Positions 1 to 8,640 of a stretch of DNA of 64,000 bases are shown here, piece after piece. The DNA is from Rhodococcus sp. NBC_00297 (lineage in GTDB: Bacteria > Actinomycetota > Actinomycetes > Mycobacteriales > Mycobacteriaceae). The position numbers were made by a program, and so were the translations under genes. The stretch lies in assembly GCF_036173065.1 (NCBI RefSeq), contig NZ_CP108041.1, positions 1,550,001-1,614,000 of the forward strand, read 5' to 3'. The stretch's first letter is position 1. Each line of letters starts with the position of its first letter. Below the pieces are notes generated by a model. That model was given only the letters and a program-made list of their open reading frames with translations. It did not search any database and was not told the DNA's origin.

Positions 1-144
1 GCTCCGACGTGTGACGCCGTCGTTGGACTTTACCGCTCCCGTGAAACTGCCCGCGGCGATAACGTGCGAACTCCCGGGCCGCAGGCAGCACGAGCAGATG
101 CCGTATTTGTCATTCTGTGTGACTCCGTTAAAGAATCGCACCCG

Positions 145-375
145 CTGGTCGATGACCGAGGCGCGGTGGCCGGGGGCCAATGTCAGAGAGCAGCCCGGTC
201 CGGTCGGATCGAAGATCTGGCGAAAGTAACTGTTTCAGGTTGCGGCCATCGCCTTGGCTACTCCTGAGTCAGGAACTCCCTCTCCGTGCATCAAGCTGGC
301 CCACGAGTGCAGTTCCGGCACGCCGGCGTGACCGGCGCGGGTGATCCGACTGATATCGAACTGGCCCTCTGTCAT
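145..375 (-). pseudogene. Decayed 3' fragment of the HSL-like hydrolase gene
   Basis: Read on the minus strand, about 350 down to 145 closely matches the 3' end of the intact hydrolase gene at 10468-11661. Shared segments include RAGHAGVP, LHSWA, LMHG and VAKAMAA, and the nucleotide match continues into the C-terminal extension. It has a 3-base deletion after GVP and an in-frame TGA at 237-235, immediately after VAKAMAAT. An ATG at 375 could open a 46-codon frame but would produce only the catalytic-His tail without nucleophile or oxyanion hole. I read it as an inverted relic left by a duplication or rearrangement at the cluster edge. Confidence 0.75.
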
Positions 376-542
376 CGACGGCTTCCTCTCCCAGCTCGAT
401 GCCAGCGGGGTCTAGAACCACCCCTCGTGGCGCGCGCCATGTCATCTGCCGACGCATTCACGTCGTCGTACGGGTTCGCATGCACGGTGCTTGTCGCGCC
501 TTCATCGGCGAACGTCCCGCTCACAACAGAACGACAAAGTGC

Positions 543-584
543 TTGACACGGCGTCTAGTACTACGGCATTGTGACTGGTGTCAC
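543..584 (+). promoter_or_regulatory. Possible promoter/operator for the amidase-MFS operon
   Basis: A TTGACA hexamer lies at 543-548. The short palindrome GTGAC-tggt-GTCAC lies at 571-584. They sit about 150 bases upstream of the amidase start at 733. No convincing -10 at standard spacing is visible, so this is a weak candidate. No regulator gene lies nearby in the window. Confidence 0.25.
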
Positions 585-732
585 GCCGATCTCCTGAGGG
601 GATTGACTCCGTGACGGCATCAGGCGCCATCCGCGGCGTCTGGCCGCGACCCGAGCGTCCCGGAAACGGCGCCGCTGTGTGTGCAGGGCACGGCTACGTG
701 CGAAAAGACCGGATCACCCTGAAGGGCTACGA

Positions 733-2190
733 ATGAGTGACGATCTGACTTGGCTTCCCGCGTGGCGAATTGCCGCCCTCATAGCAGCGCGTGAAGTGAC
801 TGCGGTAGATGTGACCAAGCATTTCCTGCGGCGCATCGCCGCATTGGACCCGTCTCTGCACTCCTTCTCCTACCTTGATGAGGCAGGAGCCATGGAACAA
901 GCCGGGCGCGCAGCGGAAGCGGTCGAAAGCGGCCAGCGCCTGGGGCCGCTGCACGGCATTCCGTTCGCTGTGATGGACCTGACCCGCGTCAAGGGCATGC
1001 CCACTGCCGGGGACTCCACGCCGAGCCGGTGGGACAGCGTTGCCGTTGAACGGTTGCGAGATGCTGGCGCAGTAGTGTTCGGCACCCTGAACACGTACTT
1101 CTTCGAGGCCGACACACGGCCGCGCAATGTTTGGGATCTGAACCGGGATCCCGGCAACTCAAGCCGGGGTAGCGCCACTGCGGTCGCAGCTGGAATGTTG
1201 CCGTTCGCCCTCGCGGAGGATGGCGCTGGGTCTACGCGCTTGCCGGCTAGCTGGAATGGTGTGCTGGGGCTGCACCCAACGCGAGGTCTCATCCCGCGGA
1301 TAGATCACGACAATCCCGCGCAGATGAACGCTCACGGCGCCTCCGTCGGTCCGATTGCGCGGGACGTCCGCGACTGCGCGATCATCACGAACGCGCTCGC
1401 CGGACCGGATGGCCGGGACCAAACCGTCATCCAGTCCACCCCTCGCAACTACATCGCTGACCTAGATCGAGGAGTCTCCGATCTAAGGATCGCGTGGACC
1501 GATGACTTCGGTTGGTCAGGAATTCATGCGAGCGAAGAGACTCCCAAGGTCACTTCGATCGCCCGAGGCGCGGCGTTTGAACTTGCCTCGCTGGGAGCGA
1601 CTGTACGGCCCACCCCCGAGGTGTGGGAGGACCCGCTGCCAGCGAACGGCACCTTCGGACGACTGATCGTCTCGTCGGGCTTCATCCTTGCTCTGGCTGG
1701 GGATCAAGCCCAGGCTCGCCAAGACCGGCTCGACCGGGCGCTGGGGCTCGAGCCAGCAGAGGCACCCATGGTCCCGGAATTCACGAGCCCGACCGCCGAT
1801 GAGGTCGCAGCTGCCTGCGACCTGCGAGACCGCCTCTGGCGCACGACGATGCGCGCTCTCGAACAAGATGACATCATCGCCAGCCCGACGACACTAATCC
1901 TGCCCAAGACCCTCGAGGAGTGGGGCCTGCAAGGACGAGAGTTCATTTTCTCGTCGTACAGCGCCCATACGTCGATGTTCAATCTACTTGGGTTTCCCGC
2001 GCTGACAGTCCCCTGCGGTTTTGAGGAGGGGCTACCCGTCGGCCTGCAGCTCGCGACGCGACCGGGGCGCGAGGATCTCCTGTTCCGCGCCGCAAAGTCG
2101 TACCTAGACGCTTTCCCGCAGCGTTCACAACCGCCAGTCGCGACCACAGCCGCCCTTGACCCCACTCGATCTTTTTCACCTGCCAGATAA
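733..2190 (+). CDS. Amidase-signature family protein lacking the catalytic lysine
   Basis: 485-residue member of the amidase signature superfamily, enzymes that hydrolyse C-N bonds through a Lys / cis-Ser / Ser triad. The family layout is visible: GPLHGIP, then DPGNSSRGSA (cis-Ser at about 143), then DGAGSTRLPA (nucleophile Ser at about 167). The spacing of 24 residues between the two serines is the canonical one. The expected Lys of the VAVKD motif is Met (FAVMD, residue 81). The paralogue at 5431 has the same change. I chose ATG 733 because GAAGGG precedes it and homology starts there; an upstream in-frame ATG at 679 lacks support. The stop codon overlaps ATG 2190 of the next frame, so co-transcription with the MFS gene is likely. 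The substrate is unknown, and hydrolytic activity cannot be assumed without the Lys. Confidence 0.88.
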   Translation: MSDDLTWLPAWRIAALIAAREVTAVDVTKHFLRRIAALDPSLHSFSYLDEAGAMEQAGRAAEAVESGQRLGPLHGIPFAVMDLTRVKGMPTAGDSTPSRWDSVAVERLRDAGAVVFGTLNTYFFEADTRPRNVWDLNRDPGNSSRGSATAVAAGMLPFALAEDGAGSTRLPASWNGVLGLHPTRGLIPRIDHDNPAQMNAHGASVGPIARDVRDCAIITNALAGPDGRDQTVIQSTPRNYIADLDRGVSDLRIAWTDDFGWSGIHASEETPKVTSIARGAAFELASLGATVRPTPEVWEDPLPANGTFGRLIVSSGFILALAGDQAQARQDRLDRALGLEPAEAPMVPEFTSPTADEVAAACDLRDRLWRTTMRALEQDDIIASPTTLILPKTLEEWGLQGREFIFSSYSAHTSMFNLLGFPALTVPCGFEEGLPVGLQLATRPGREDLLFRAAKSYLDAFPQRSQPPVATTAALDPTRSFSPAR

Positions 2191-2201
2191 TGGAGCCGCA
2201 A

Positions 2202-3668
2202 ATGACCAGCAACATTGCGACCGTGAATGAATTCTCCGACCACCTTTCACCCAATCGTCGCCGTGCCACGATCGGCATCATTGCGGCCACTGGGTTTATT
2301 ATCGCCACCAACTCGGCAGCGATCCCGCCGCTCCTCCCTCTTCTCGGAACTCAGCTGAGCCTGACTGTCGGTCAAACATCATGGGCCCTAACCGCTTTAC
2401 TGCTGGCTTCCGGCATCTCCGCGCTCGTCATCCCCAGGATGGCCGATCTCAGAGGGGATAGATGGGCACTGATAACGCTGCCTGTATTCACGACGGCTGG
2501 CTGCGCCATGGTGGCATTCGCAAACGGCGCCGTGATGCTGATACTTGGTGCCGTCCTCGTTGGCATGGGGATTCCTATTTCGGTGGCCGCGATGAACGCC
2601 TATCGGCGCTTGCTCGGCGAAGAGCACATTGGGAGGGCTGTCTCGGCCGCGACCGTTTGTGTGATGGTGGGTTCCGCAGTGGGCGGGGTTATCGCAGGTG
2701 CGCTCGCCGATAAAGTCGGCCTTCCCGCAACCTTTCTGACGCTGACTGTGGTGAGCATTTGCTTGGTCATCACAGTATTTGTCGTTGTGCCCCATATGCC
2801 ACCTGCCGAGAAGGGAACCGTCGGGATCGTTAGCGTCATCCTTGTTGCAGCTTGGGTGGTCGCGTTGCTGTTCGGCTTGTCTCAGGGACCCACCTGGGGA
2901 TGGGGTGAACCCAATACCTGGATCACAATCGGGTCCGCAGTGGTGGTAGCAGCGCTGTGGGCAATGCGCGAGCACCGCCTCGCGACCCCCCTGGTCGACT
3001 TTTCCGTCTTCCGCGAAAGTGCTGTGACTCGGGCAGTCGTCGCAGGATTCCTCGTTGGTTTTCCGGTCACCAGTCTCTACGTGCTCTTACCGATGATCAC
3101 GCAGATGGACCCCGCCGTGGCATCGTGGGGACTAGGAAGAAGCGCACTGGCGACTGCTCTCATCATGGCTCCGTACTCACTCATCGGAGCTGTGGGAGCG
3201 GCTATCTGCGGAAGATTCGTTTCCCGAGGCTACCCACTTACGGTTGCAGCGGGCGGCGCCATCCTCCATCTCATAGCTGCTGTCACACTCGGATTCCGGC
3301 ACGACTCGGTGGCCGTGCTAGCCGCAGGAGCCGTGATTTACGGCATGGGTGTCGGCTTTGTCACCGCCGGTCTCTACGGATCGATCCAGCGCTCCGTTCC
3401 ACCCGAGCGTGCCGGCATGGGCGCCGGCGTGCTTGCACTCGCGCAGACCATCGGCGGCGCTGCTGGCCCGATCGTCGTGTCCATTGTTCTGGCACGCGAA
3501 ACGCTCCCTGCGAATCCAGCAGTTCCGGCCGGCGGGGCAGTCACGCACGCATTCTTCGTCGCGGCTACATGCGAGGTAGTCGTCATTGCGGTCTGTGCCA
3601 GCGGCATCATGCGCGAGGTACGGGCGCGCCGATCTCAGGTCCTTAGGGCGGAGACGCTCGCTGTGTGA
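2202..3668 (+). CDS. MFS drug/metabolite transporter, 14-TM DHA2-like
   Basis: 488-residue integral membrane protein with about 13-14 hydrophobic segments spread over its whole length, the size of the DHA2 branch of the major facilitator superfamily. A motif-A-like loop (RMADLRGDRWA) follows the second segment, and GMGAGVLALAQTIGGAAGP resembles the late-helix motif of this branch. Such proteins exchange protons for organic compounds across the cytoplasmic membrane. ATG 2202 has GGAG six bases upstream. An alternative ATG at 2190 overlaps the amidase stop codon and adds four residues. Its place directly behind the amidase suggests uptake or efflux of the cluster's substrate or product, which is inference. 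Confidence 0.88.
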   Translation: MTSNIATVNEFSDHLSPNRRRATIGIIAATGFIIATNSAAIPPLLPLLGTQLSLTVGQTSWALTALLLASGISALVIPRMADLRGDRWALITLPVFTTAGCAMVAFANGAVMLILGAVLVGMGIPISVAAMNAYRRLLGEEHIGRAVSAATVCVMVGSAVGGVIAGALADKVGLPATFLTLTVVSICLVITVFVVVPHMPPAEKGTVGIVSVILVAAWVVALLFGLSQGPTWGWGEPNTWITIGSAVVVAALWAMREHRLATPLVDFSVFRESAVTRAVVAGFLVGFPVTSLYVLLPMITQMDPAVASWGLGRSALATALIMAPYSLIGAVGAAICGRFVSRGYPLTVAAGGAILHLIAAVTLGFRHDSVAVLAAGAVIYGMGVGFVTAGLYGSIQRSVPPERAGMGAGVLALAQTIGGAAGPIVVSIVLARETLPANPAVPAGGAVTHAFFVAATCEVVVIAVCASGIMREVRARRSQVLRAETLAV

Positions 3669-3751
3669 GGTTCTCCCGCAACAACTTCAGCCATTAGCGC
3701 GTGGCGTTAATTCCTGAACAGTTTTGTTTCTGAAGTCAAGGAGGAATGAGC

Positions 3752-5350
3752 ATGGATAGTGCACCGACGTACGGTCCGATGAGCACAACGCACTGGGTGG
3801 ATGTCGAGCATCTCGCCCGCGATCCGAAGGTCGTGGACCGTTGCACTCCCGAGGGCGTTGCCGCCGGACTGGCCCACCTGGGCGGGGTGGAGGTCGTCTC
3901 GGTCACCGTCAACACCAGCGGACGGTTCCAGCCGCCGCCGCCCAACATGGTCCTGTCGATCCCGCCACCTCCGGAGCTGGTCGGCTTGCCGGACTACTGC
4001 GACGTCCGCATCCGTCACACGGGCCTGGGCGGGCACGTCGCCGACATCGTGGTGTGGCTTCCGCTGGACTGGAACGGCAGGTTCCTGGGCTGCGCCGGAG
4101 GGGGAAACCGAACGGAAACGTCCTGGTATTACCCCTTCGCAATGCCGTGCCGGGCAATCAGCCTGGAGAGAGCGGTGGTGAATGGATTCGCTACGGCCAC
4201 AACCGATGCGGGCAATCGTGATTCGCGGTCTGTCGCCTGGGGGTTGGACCCCGCGACGAGGGAGTTGGATTGGGACTTGATCGAGAACTGGGTGCACCGT
4301 AGTACCCACGAGATGACCGTCATCGGCAAGGCAGTCACCGAGGCGATCTACGGGACACCGCCGCAGTACTCCTACTTCCAGGGCTCCTCCGGCGGCGGGC
4401 GGCAAGCGATGATGCAGGCCCAACGGTACCCGGACGACTACGACGGGATCTGGAGTTCAGACCCGGCGATCAACTGGAGCCGCTTCATCCCGGCCGAGAT
4501 CTGGCCGGCGCTGGTGATGAAGGAAGAGAACAACCCCCTGGCACCAGCCAAGCTCGCAGCGTTCCGGGACGCGTTCCTGACAGCGGTCAACGGACCTGAC
4601 GGGGAGCGCTACCTGACCGAGGTCGCAGTTCCGGACTGGGATCCACACAGCCTCGTGGGCACCGAGACCGACGCCGGGGTGATCACCGAAACCGATGCCC
4701 AGGTGATACGCAAGATCTGGGACGGTCCCCGTCGCGCCACCGGCGAGCAACTCTGGTACGGCCTGCGCCCCGGCACCGAATCCGAGGGCAGGCTGATGGG
4801 GGCTGCGCTCGCGTACACCGAGATCATCGACGGACAACTCCGGCCGGTCCCATTTTCGCTGGCGGCGGACTACCTGGGGGCTTGGATTGCGCGCGAGCCG
4901 GAGTGGGACTGGACCACCCTGACCTACCAGCAGTTCGAGGAGTACTTCGATCGCAGCGTGGCCGAGTTCGCCGCGACCGACACCGACGACCCGGACCTGT
5001 CCGGTTTGCGCGACGCCGGCGGCAAGGTGCTGCTCTCCCAGGCCCTCGCTGACCAGGTCATCTTCCCCGAAGGCACCCTGCAGTACTACCAGCGGGTTCT
5101 GGACACCATGGGTGGCCAACAGCACACCAACCCGTACCTGCAGCTGTATGTGTCTCCCGGCGACGGTCACAGCACGATCAGCGCGGATGGACCTGGTCTG
5201 ACCCTGGCTGCCGGCATGGCCGCGCTGATGAACTGGGTCGAGCACGACACCGTCCCGGCGTCGATCGTCGGAGAGCGCTACGACCCGAGCGGAAACCACC
5301 TCGGTTCGCACCCGCTGTTGCCCTACGAGGCACAGCGTGAGCACCCGTAA
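3752..5350 (+). CDS. Tannase/feruloyl-esterase-family hydrolase A
   Basis: 532-residue alpha/beta-hydrolase of the tannase/feruloyl esterase family, which cleaves esters of aromatic acids. The GxSxG elbow is GSSGGGRQAM (Ser about 213), followed by the family-typical QRYPDDYDGI. The acid is in LADQVIFP (Asp about 434) and the His in GDGHS (about 473). GCAGGGN may form part of the oxyanion region. AAGGAGG at 3738-3744 is seven bases from ATG 3752 but only one from ATG 3746, so 3752 is preferred. No signal peptide is visible, so it is probably cytoplasmic, unlike many secreted feruloyl esterases. It is paralogous to the gene at 8641. MHETase belongs to this same family, but nothing here shows that substrate. 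Confidence 0.86.
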   Translation: MDSAPTYGPMSTTHWVDVEHLARDPKVVDRCTPEGVAAGLAHLGGVEVVSVTVNTSGRFQPPPPNMVLSIPPPPELVGLPDYCDVRIRHTGLGGHVADIVVWLPLDWNGRFLGCAGGGNRTETSWYYPFAMPCRAISLERAVVNGFATATTDAGNRDSRSVAWGLDPATRELDWDLIENWVHRSTHEMTVIGKAVTEAIYGTPPQYSYFQGSSGGGRQAMMQAQRYPDDYDGIWSSDPAINWSRFIPAEIWPALVMKEENNPLAPAKLAAFRDAFLTAVNGPDGERYLTEVAVPDWDPHSLVGTETDAGVITETDAQVIRKIWDGPRRATGEQLWYGLRPGTESEGRLMGAALAYTEIIDGQLRPVPFSLAADYLGAWIAREPEWDWTTLTYQQFEEYFDRSVAEFAATDTDDPDLSGLRDAGGKVLLSQALADQVIFPEGTLQYYQRVLDTMGGQQHTNPYLQLYVSPGDGHSTISADGPGLTLAAGMAALMNWVEHDTVPASIVGERYDPSGNHLGSHPLLPYEAQREHP

Positions 5351-5430
5351 CACACCTGCACCGTGCTCACCCGCGAGGTTCGCTTGCGATTCCTGGATGC
5401 ATCTACACCACGTACAAGAGAGGGATTCGA

Positions 5431-6900
5431 ATGACTGACACGATCGTCACGGCCGCAGGAGATTCGGCTGTTTTGCCCGACGACTTCGTTTGGACGCCGG
5501 CCTGGCGTGTGTGCGAACTCATCGCTAACCGGGACGTCTCTCCAGTGGACGTGCTCGAACTGTTCCTGGCCCGCATCGAACGTCTCGAACCGACTCTGAA
5601 CGCGTTCGCCTACCTCGATGCTGAAGGTGCACGGAACGCAGCCCGCGAGGCCGAACGAGCGTTCGACGCCGGCGATCCGATCGGCCCCCTCCACGGGTTG
5701 CCCGTCGCGATCATGGACGGCATCAAAGTCAAGGGCATGCCCACCCCCCATTGGGGTTGGAAGGTCGCCGGCTACGACGATCTCGCCGTTGAGCGCCTGC
5801 GAGAGGCAGGTGCCATCATCCTCGGCACGACGCACACCTACCTTTTCGATCCCCACAAGCGGCCCCGGAACCCATGGAACCTCGAGCGCGACCCCGGCAA
5901 CTCCAGTCGGGGCAACGGCCCGGCAGTGGCAGCGGCGCTGGTACCCGTCGCAGTTGGAATGGACGGCGCCGGTTCGACCAGGCTTCCCGCCGCCTGGTCA
6001 GGGCTTGTTGGGGTGAACCCCAGCCGAGGGCTGATCCCTTACACGGATTACGAGGGGCCCGGCCTGCTACTCACGACGACCGTCGGCCCTATGGCGCGGA
6101 CGGCGCGCGACGCGGCGCTGCTTCTGCAGGTCATGGCAGGGCCAGACGGGCGCGACTACGTATCGACGCAGGCTGCGCCCCCCGATTTCATTGCCGGCAT
6201 CGACGGGGGCGTGAATGGGGTGCGGATCGCTTGGACGGACGACTTCGGCTACTCGCGGCCGCACTGGCAGGAGGAGTCCGAACGAGTCGTCGCCGTCGCG
6301 CGTGAGGCAGCATTCGCCCTACAGAGCGCGGGCGCTGAAGTAGAGCAGATCAACGACGAGTGGGAAGATCCGCACCCGACGATGTTCGCCCTCGGAGCGA
6401 TCTTGTCGTCAGTGGCCTACGTTCCGCCGGTGAACTTGGACGAGATGACTGAACGTATTCGTCTTGTCGATGAAGTTAGCGGGCGCGTCAGCGACAAGCC
6501 GGCAGGAATGACGGTGCCTGCCACCGGATTGCCTCCGGAGCCGACGCCAGAGGACTACCGAAGGGTATCGGAGCAGCGGCGCGCCGCATGGAACACGATG
6601 CGGCACGTGCTCGCCAAGCATGACGTCATTGCGGCAGTCACCACTCCCCTGCTGCCTCGGACGCTCAAGGAATGGGGCCTGCAGGGCCACGATCTCATGT
6701 GGCACGTTCAGACGGCCCACACCACACTGTTTAACCTGCTCGGATTCCCGGCCATTTCCGTGCCGTGCGGATTGCTCGACGGACTCCCCGTCAGCATCCA
6801 ACTGGCGGGGCTCCCCGGCAGTGAGGACCTCCTGCTCCGCGTAGCCGCCAGCATCCAGGCCCAAAACCCCCTGCCCGAACGCCCAACTGCGATCGCCTAG
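5431..6900 (+). CDS. Second amidase-signature protein lacking the catalytic lysine
   Basis: 489-residue paralogue of the protein at 733, with the same architecture: GPLHGLP, DPGNSSRGN (cis-Ser about 158), DGAGSTRLPA (nucleophile about 182), again 24 residues apart. The catalytic Lys position is Met in VAIMD (residue 95). After the cis-Ser motif it reads RGNGP where the first paralogue has RGSAT. GAGAGG precedes ATG 5431 by seven bases. A long perfect hairpin follows the stop codon, so this gene ends a transcript. Conservation of the Met in two diverged copies argues for a functional subfamily rather than one inactivating mutation. Confidence 0.87.
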   Translation: MTDTIVTAAGDSAVLPDDFVWTPAWRVCELIANRDVSPVDVLELFLARIERLEPTLNAFAYLDAEGARNAAREAERAFDAGDPIGPLHGLPVAIMDGIKVKGMPTPHWGWKVAGYDDLAVERLREAGAIILGTTHTYLFDPHKRPRNPWNLERDPGNSSRGNGPAVAAALVPVAVGMDGAGSTRLPAAWSGLVGVNPSRGLIPYTDYEGPGLLLTTTVGPMARTARDAALLLQVMAGPDGRDYVSTQAAPPDFIAGIDGGVNGVRIAWTDDFGYSRPHWQEESERVVAVAREAAFALQSAGAEVEQINDEWEDPHPTMFALGAILSSVAYVPPVNLDEMTERIRLVDEVSGRVSDKPAGMTVPATGLPPEPTPEDYRRVSEQRRAAWNTMRHVLAKHDVIAAVTTPLLPRTLKEWGLQGHDLMWHVQTAHTTLFNLLGFPAISVPCGLLDGLPVSIQLAGLPGSEDLLLRVAASIQAQNPLPERPTAIA

Positions 6901-6949
6901 CGAGAGTGAGTTCCCTCGGTCGCCACCGACCGAGGGAACTCACTCTCGC
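6900..6949 (+). terminator. Perfect 23-bp hairpin after the second amidase
   Basis: The arms 6900-6922 and 6927-6949 are perfectly complementary around a 4-base loop (ccac), starting at the last base of the TAG stop. There is no U tract, as is common for actinobacterial intrinsic terminators. It separates the amidase from the CoA-ligase gene. Confidence 0.8.
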
Positions 6950-7068
6950 AGAACCCGTTCGGCGCGCACGAGCGAACTAGTGGTGGTCATCTCCGTCGGT
7001 TCGTGCCTACCGCCATGCCGTCGACGAGAAGGCCGGGGAGCCGGCCAAACATACTTGGAGGAGCATCC

Positions 7069-8589
7069 ATGAAGGTCCCGTTCAGCATCCGCGATTTCCT
7101 CGATCGTCCGCACACCGTCTATCCCGACCGGATCGCGATCGTCGACGAGCCGCGCCAGACCGCACCGTCGTGGGGCGAACTCACATATCGCGATGTCATG
7201 CGGCTCGCTCGTTCGCAGGCCGCGACCCTCGACGAGCTCGGCATCGAGCGCGGGGCCCGGGTGGCGTGCGTCTCCCACAACTCGGCCCGGTTACTGGTGT
7301 CGTTCTTCGGTGTCTCGGGGTGGGGACGCATCTTCGTGCCGGTCAACTTCCGACTAGCGCCGGCGGAGGTTGAGTACATCGTCGAGCACAGCGGTGCCGA
7401 GGTTGTGCTCATCGACCCCGATCTCGCTCACCTCGCCGACATTGTGAAAGCGAAGCACGTGTTCATCCTCGGTGAGGACGATGAGAAGATTTGGTCGAGC
7501 ACGGCCGAGCCCAAACCCTGGGAGACGGACGAGGACTCAACAGCCACCATCAACTACACCTCGGGGACTACAGCTCGACCCAAGGGCGTGCAGCAGACAC
7601 ACCGCGCGCTTTGGACGAATGCAACGGTCTTCGGCTGGCAGGCGTCGGTGAACGACAGGGATGTCTATCTGCACACGCTCCCGATGTTTCATTGCAACGG
7701 CTGGGGACAGGTCTACTCCGTCAGCGGCATGGGCGGCCAGCACATCGTTCTCCGGCAAATCGACGGCGCAGAGATCTTGCGCCGCATCGAGCAGTACCAG
7801 GTGACTTACCTGTGCTGCGCTCCAGCCGTGCTGGCAATCGTGCTCGACGCGTTAAAGGACTGGGATGGGCCGACCGGCCGCGGTCGCATCCGTTGTGTGG
7901 TCGCCGGTGCCCCGCCGCCCACACGCACGATCGAGCGGGTGCGCGAGGAACTCGGTTGGGAGTTCATCCAGATCTACGGACTCACCGAGACCGCTCCCTT
8001 GCTGACCATGAGTCGGATGCGTCTCGAGTGGGAGGGCGAGGACCCCACCGAGCAGGCACGACTCCTCGGCCGGGCCGGGGCGCCCGCACTGTCCACGCGG
8101 CTCATGGTTGACGATGCAGGGGAGATCCTCACCCGTTCCAATACCGTGCTGGAGGGCTACTGGGAGAACCCAGAGGCAACCGCAGAGGCCCTAGCGGGTG
8201 GCTGGTTCCACACCGGCGACGGCGGCACCTTCGAGGACGGCTATGTCGCGATCCTGGACCGCAAGAAGGATGTCATCGTCTCCGGTGGGGAGAATGTCTC
8301 CTCAGTCGAAGTCGAGGACGCTCTCGGCTCACATCCGGCCGTGCGCGAGGTCGCGGTCATCGGCATCCCCGACGACAAATGGGGCGAGCTTGTCACCGCC
8401 CTCGTGGTGGTCGAGGGCGAGCTCACCGACGACGAGCTGAAGGCCCACGCCCGCGAGCGACTCGCCGGTTACAAGGTACCGAAACGCTTCGTGTTCCGCG
8501 ACGAGCTCGCTCGCACCGCGACTGGAAAAGTGCAGAAGTTCAAACTGCGCCAAGAGTTCTGGTCCGGTCGTGAACGCACGATCAACTGA
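7069..8589 (+). CDS. AMP-forming acyl-CoA ligase (FadD-like)
   Basis: 506-residue ANL-superfamily enzyme that activates a carboxylic acid to acyl-AMP and then acyl-CoA. The phosphate-binding motif NYTSGTTARPKG is at about 163-174, the A5 motif YGLTETAP at about 303-310, and the hinge region RKKDVIVSGGENVSSVEVED follows. ATGK with the adenylation Lys is at about 487. The A7 motif reads TGDGGT where most relatives have TGDL/TGDV. GGAGGAG at 7057-7063 sits five bases before ATG 7069, so the longer frame from 7003 is rejected. In this cluster it could activate an acid released by the esterases or hydrolases, which is inference. Confidence 0.9.
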   Translation: MKVPFSIRDFLDRPHTVYPDRIAIVDEPRQTAPSWGELTYRDVMRLARSQAATLDELGIERGARVACVSHNSARLLVSFFGVSGWGRIFVPVNFRLAPAEVEYIVEHSGAEVVLIDPDLAHLADIVKAKHVFILGEDDEKIWSSTAEPKPWETDEDSTATINYTSGTTARPKGVQQTHRALWTNATVFGWQASVNDRDVYLHTLPMFHCNGWGQVYSVSGMGGQHIVLRQIDGAEILRRIEQYQVTYLCCAPAVLAIVLDALKDWDGPTGRGRIRCVVAGAPPPTRTIERVREELGWEFIQIYGLTETAPLLTMSRMRLEWEGEDPTEQARLLGRAGAPALSTRLMVDDAGEILTRSNTVLEGYWENPEATAEALAGGWFHTGDGGTFEDGYVAILDRKKDVIVSGGENVSSVEVEDALGSHPAVREVAVIGIPDDKWGELVTALVVVEGELTDDELKAHARERLAGYKVPKRFVFRDELARTATGKVQKFKLRQEFWSGRERTIN

Positions 8590-8640
8590 CCAACGTCATT
8601 TCAGTGAGCCCAGTAACCACCATGCTTTCAAGAATTTTGA

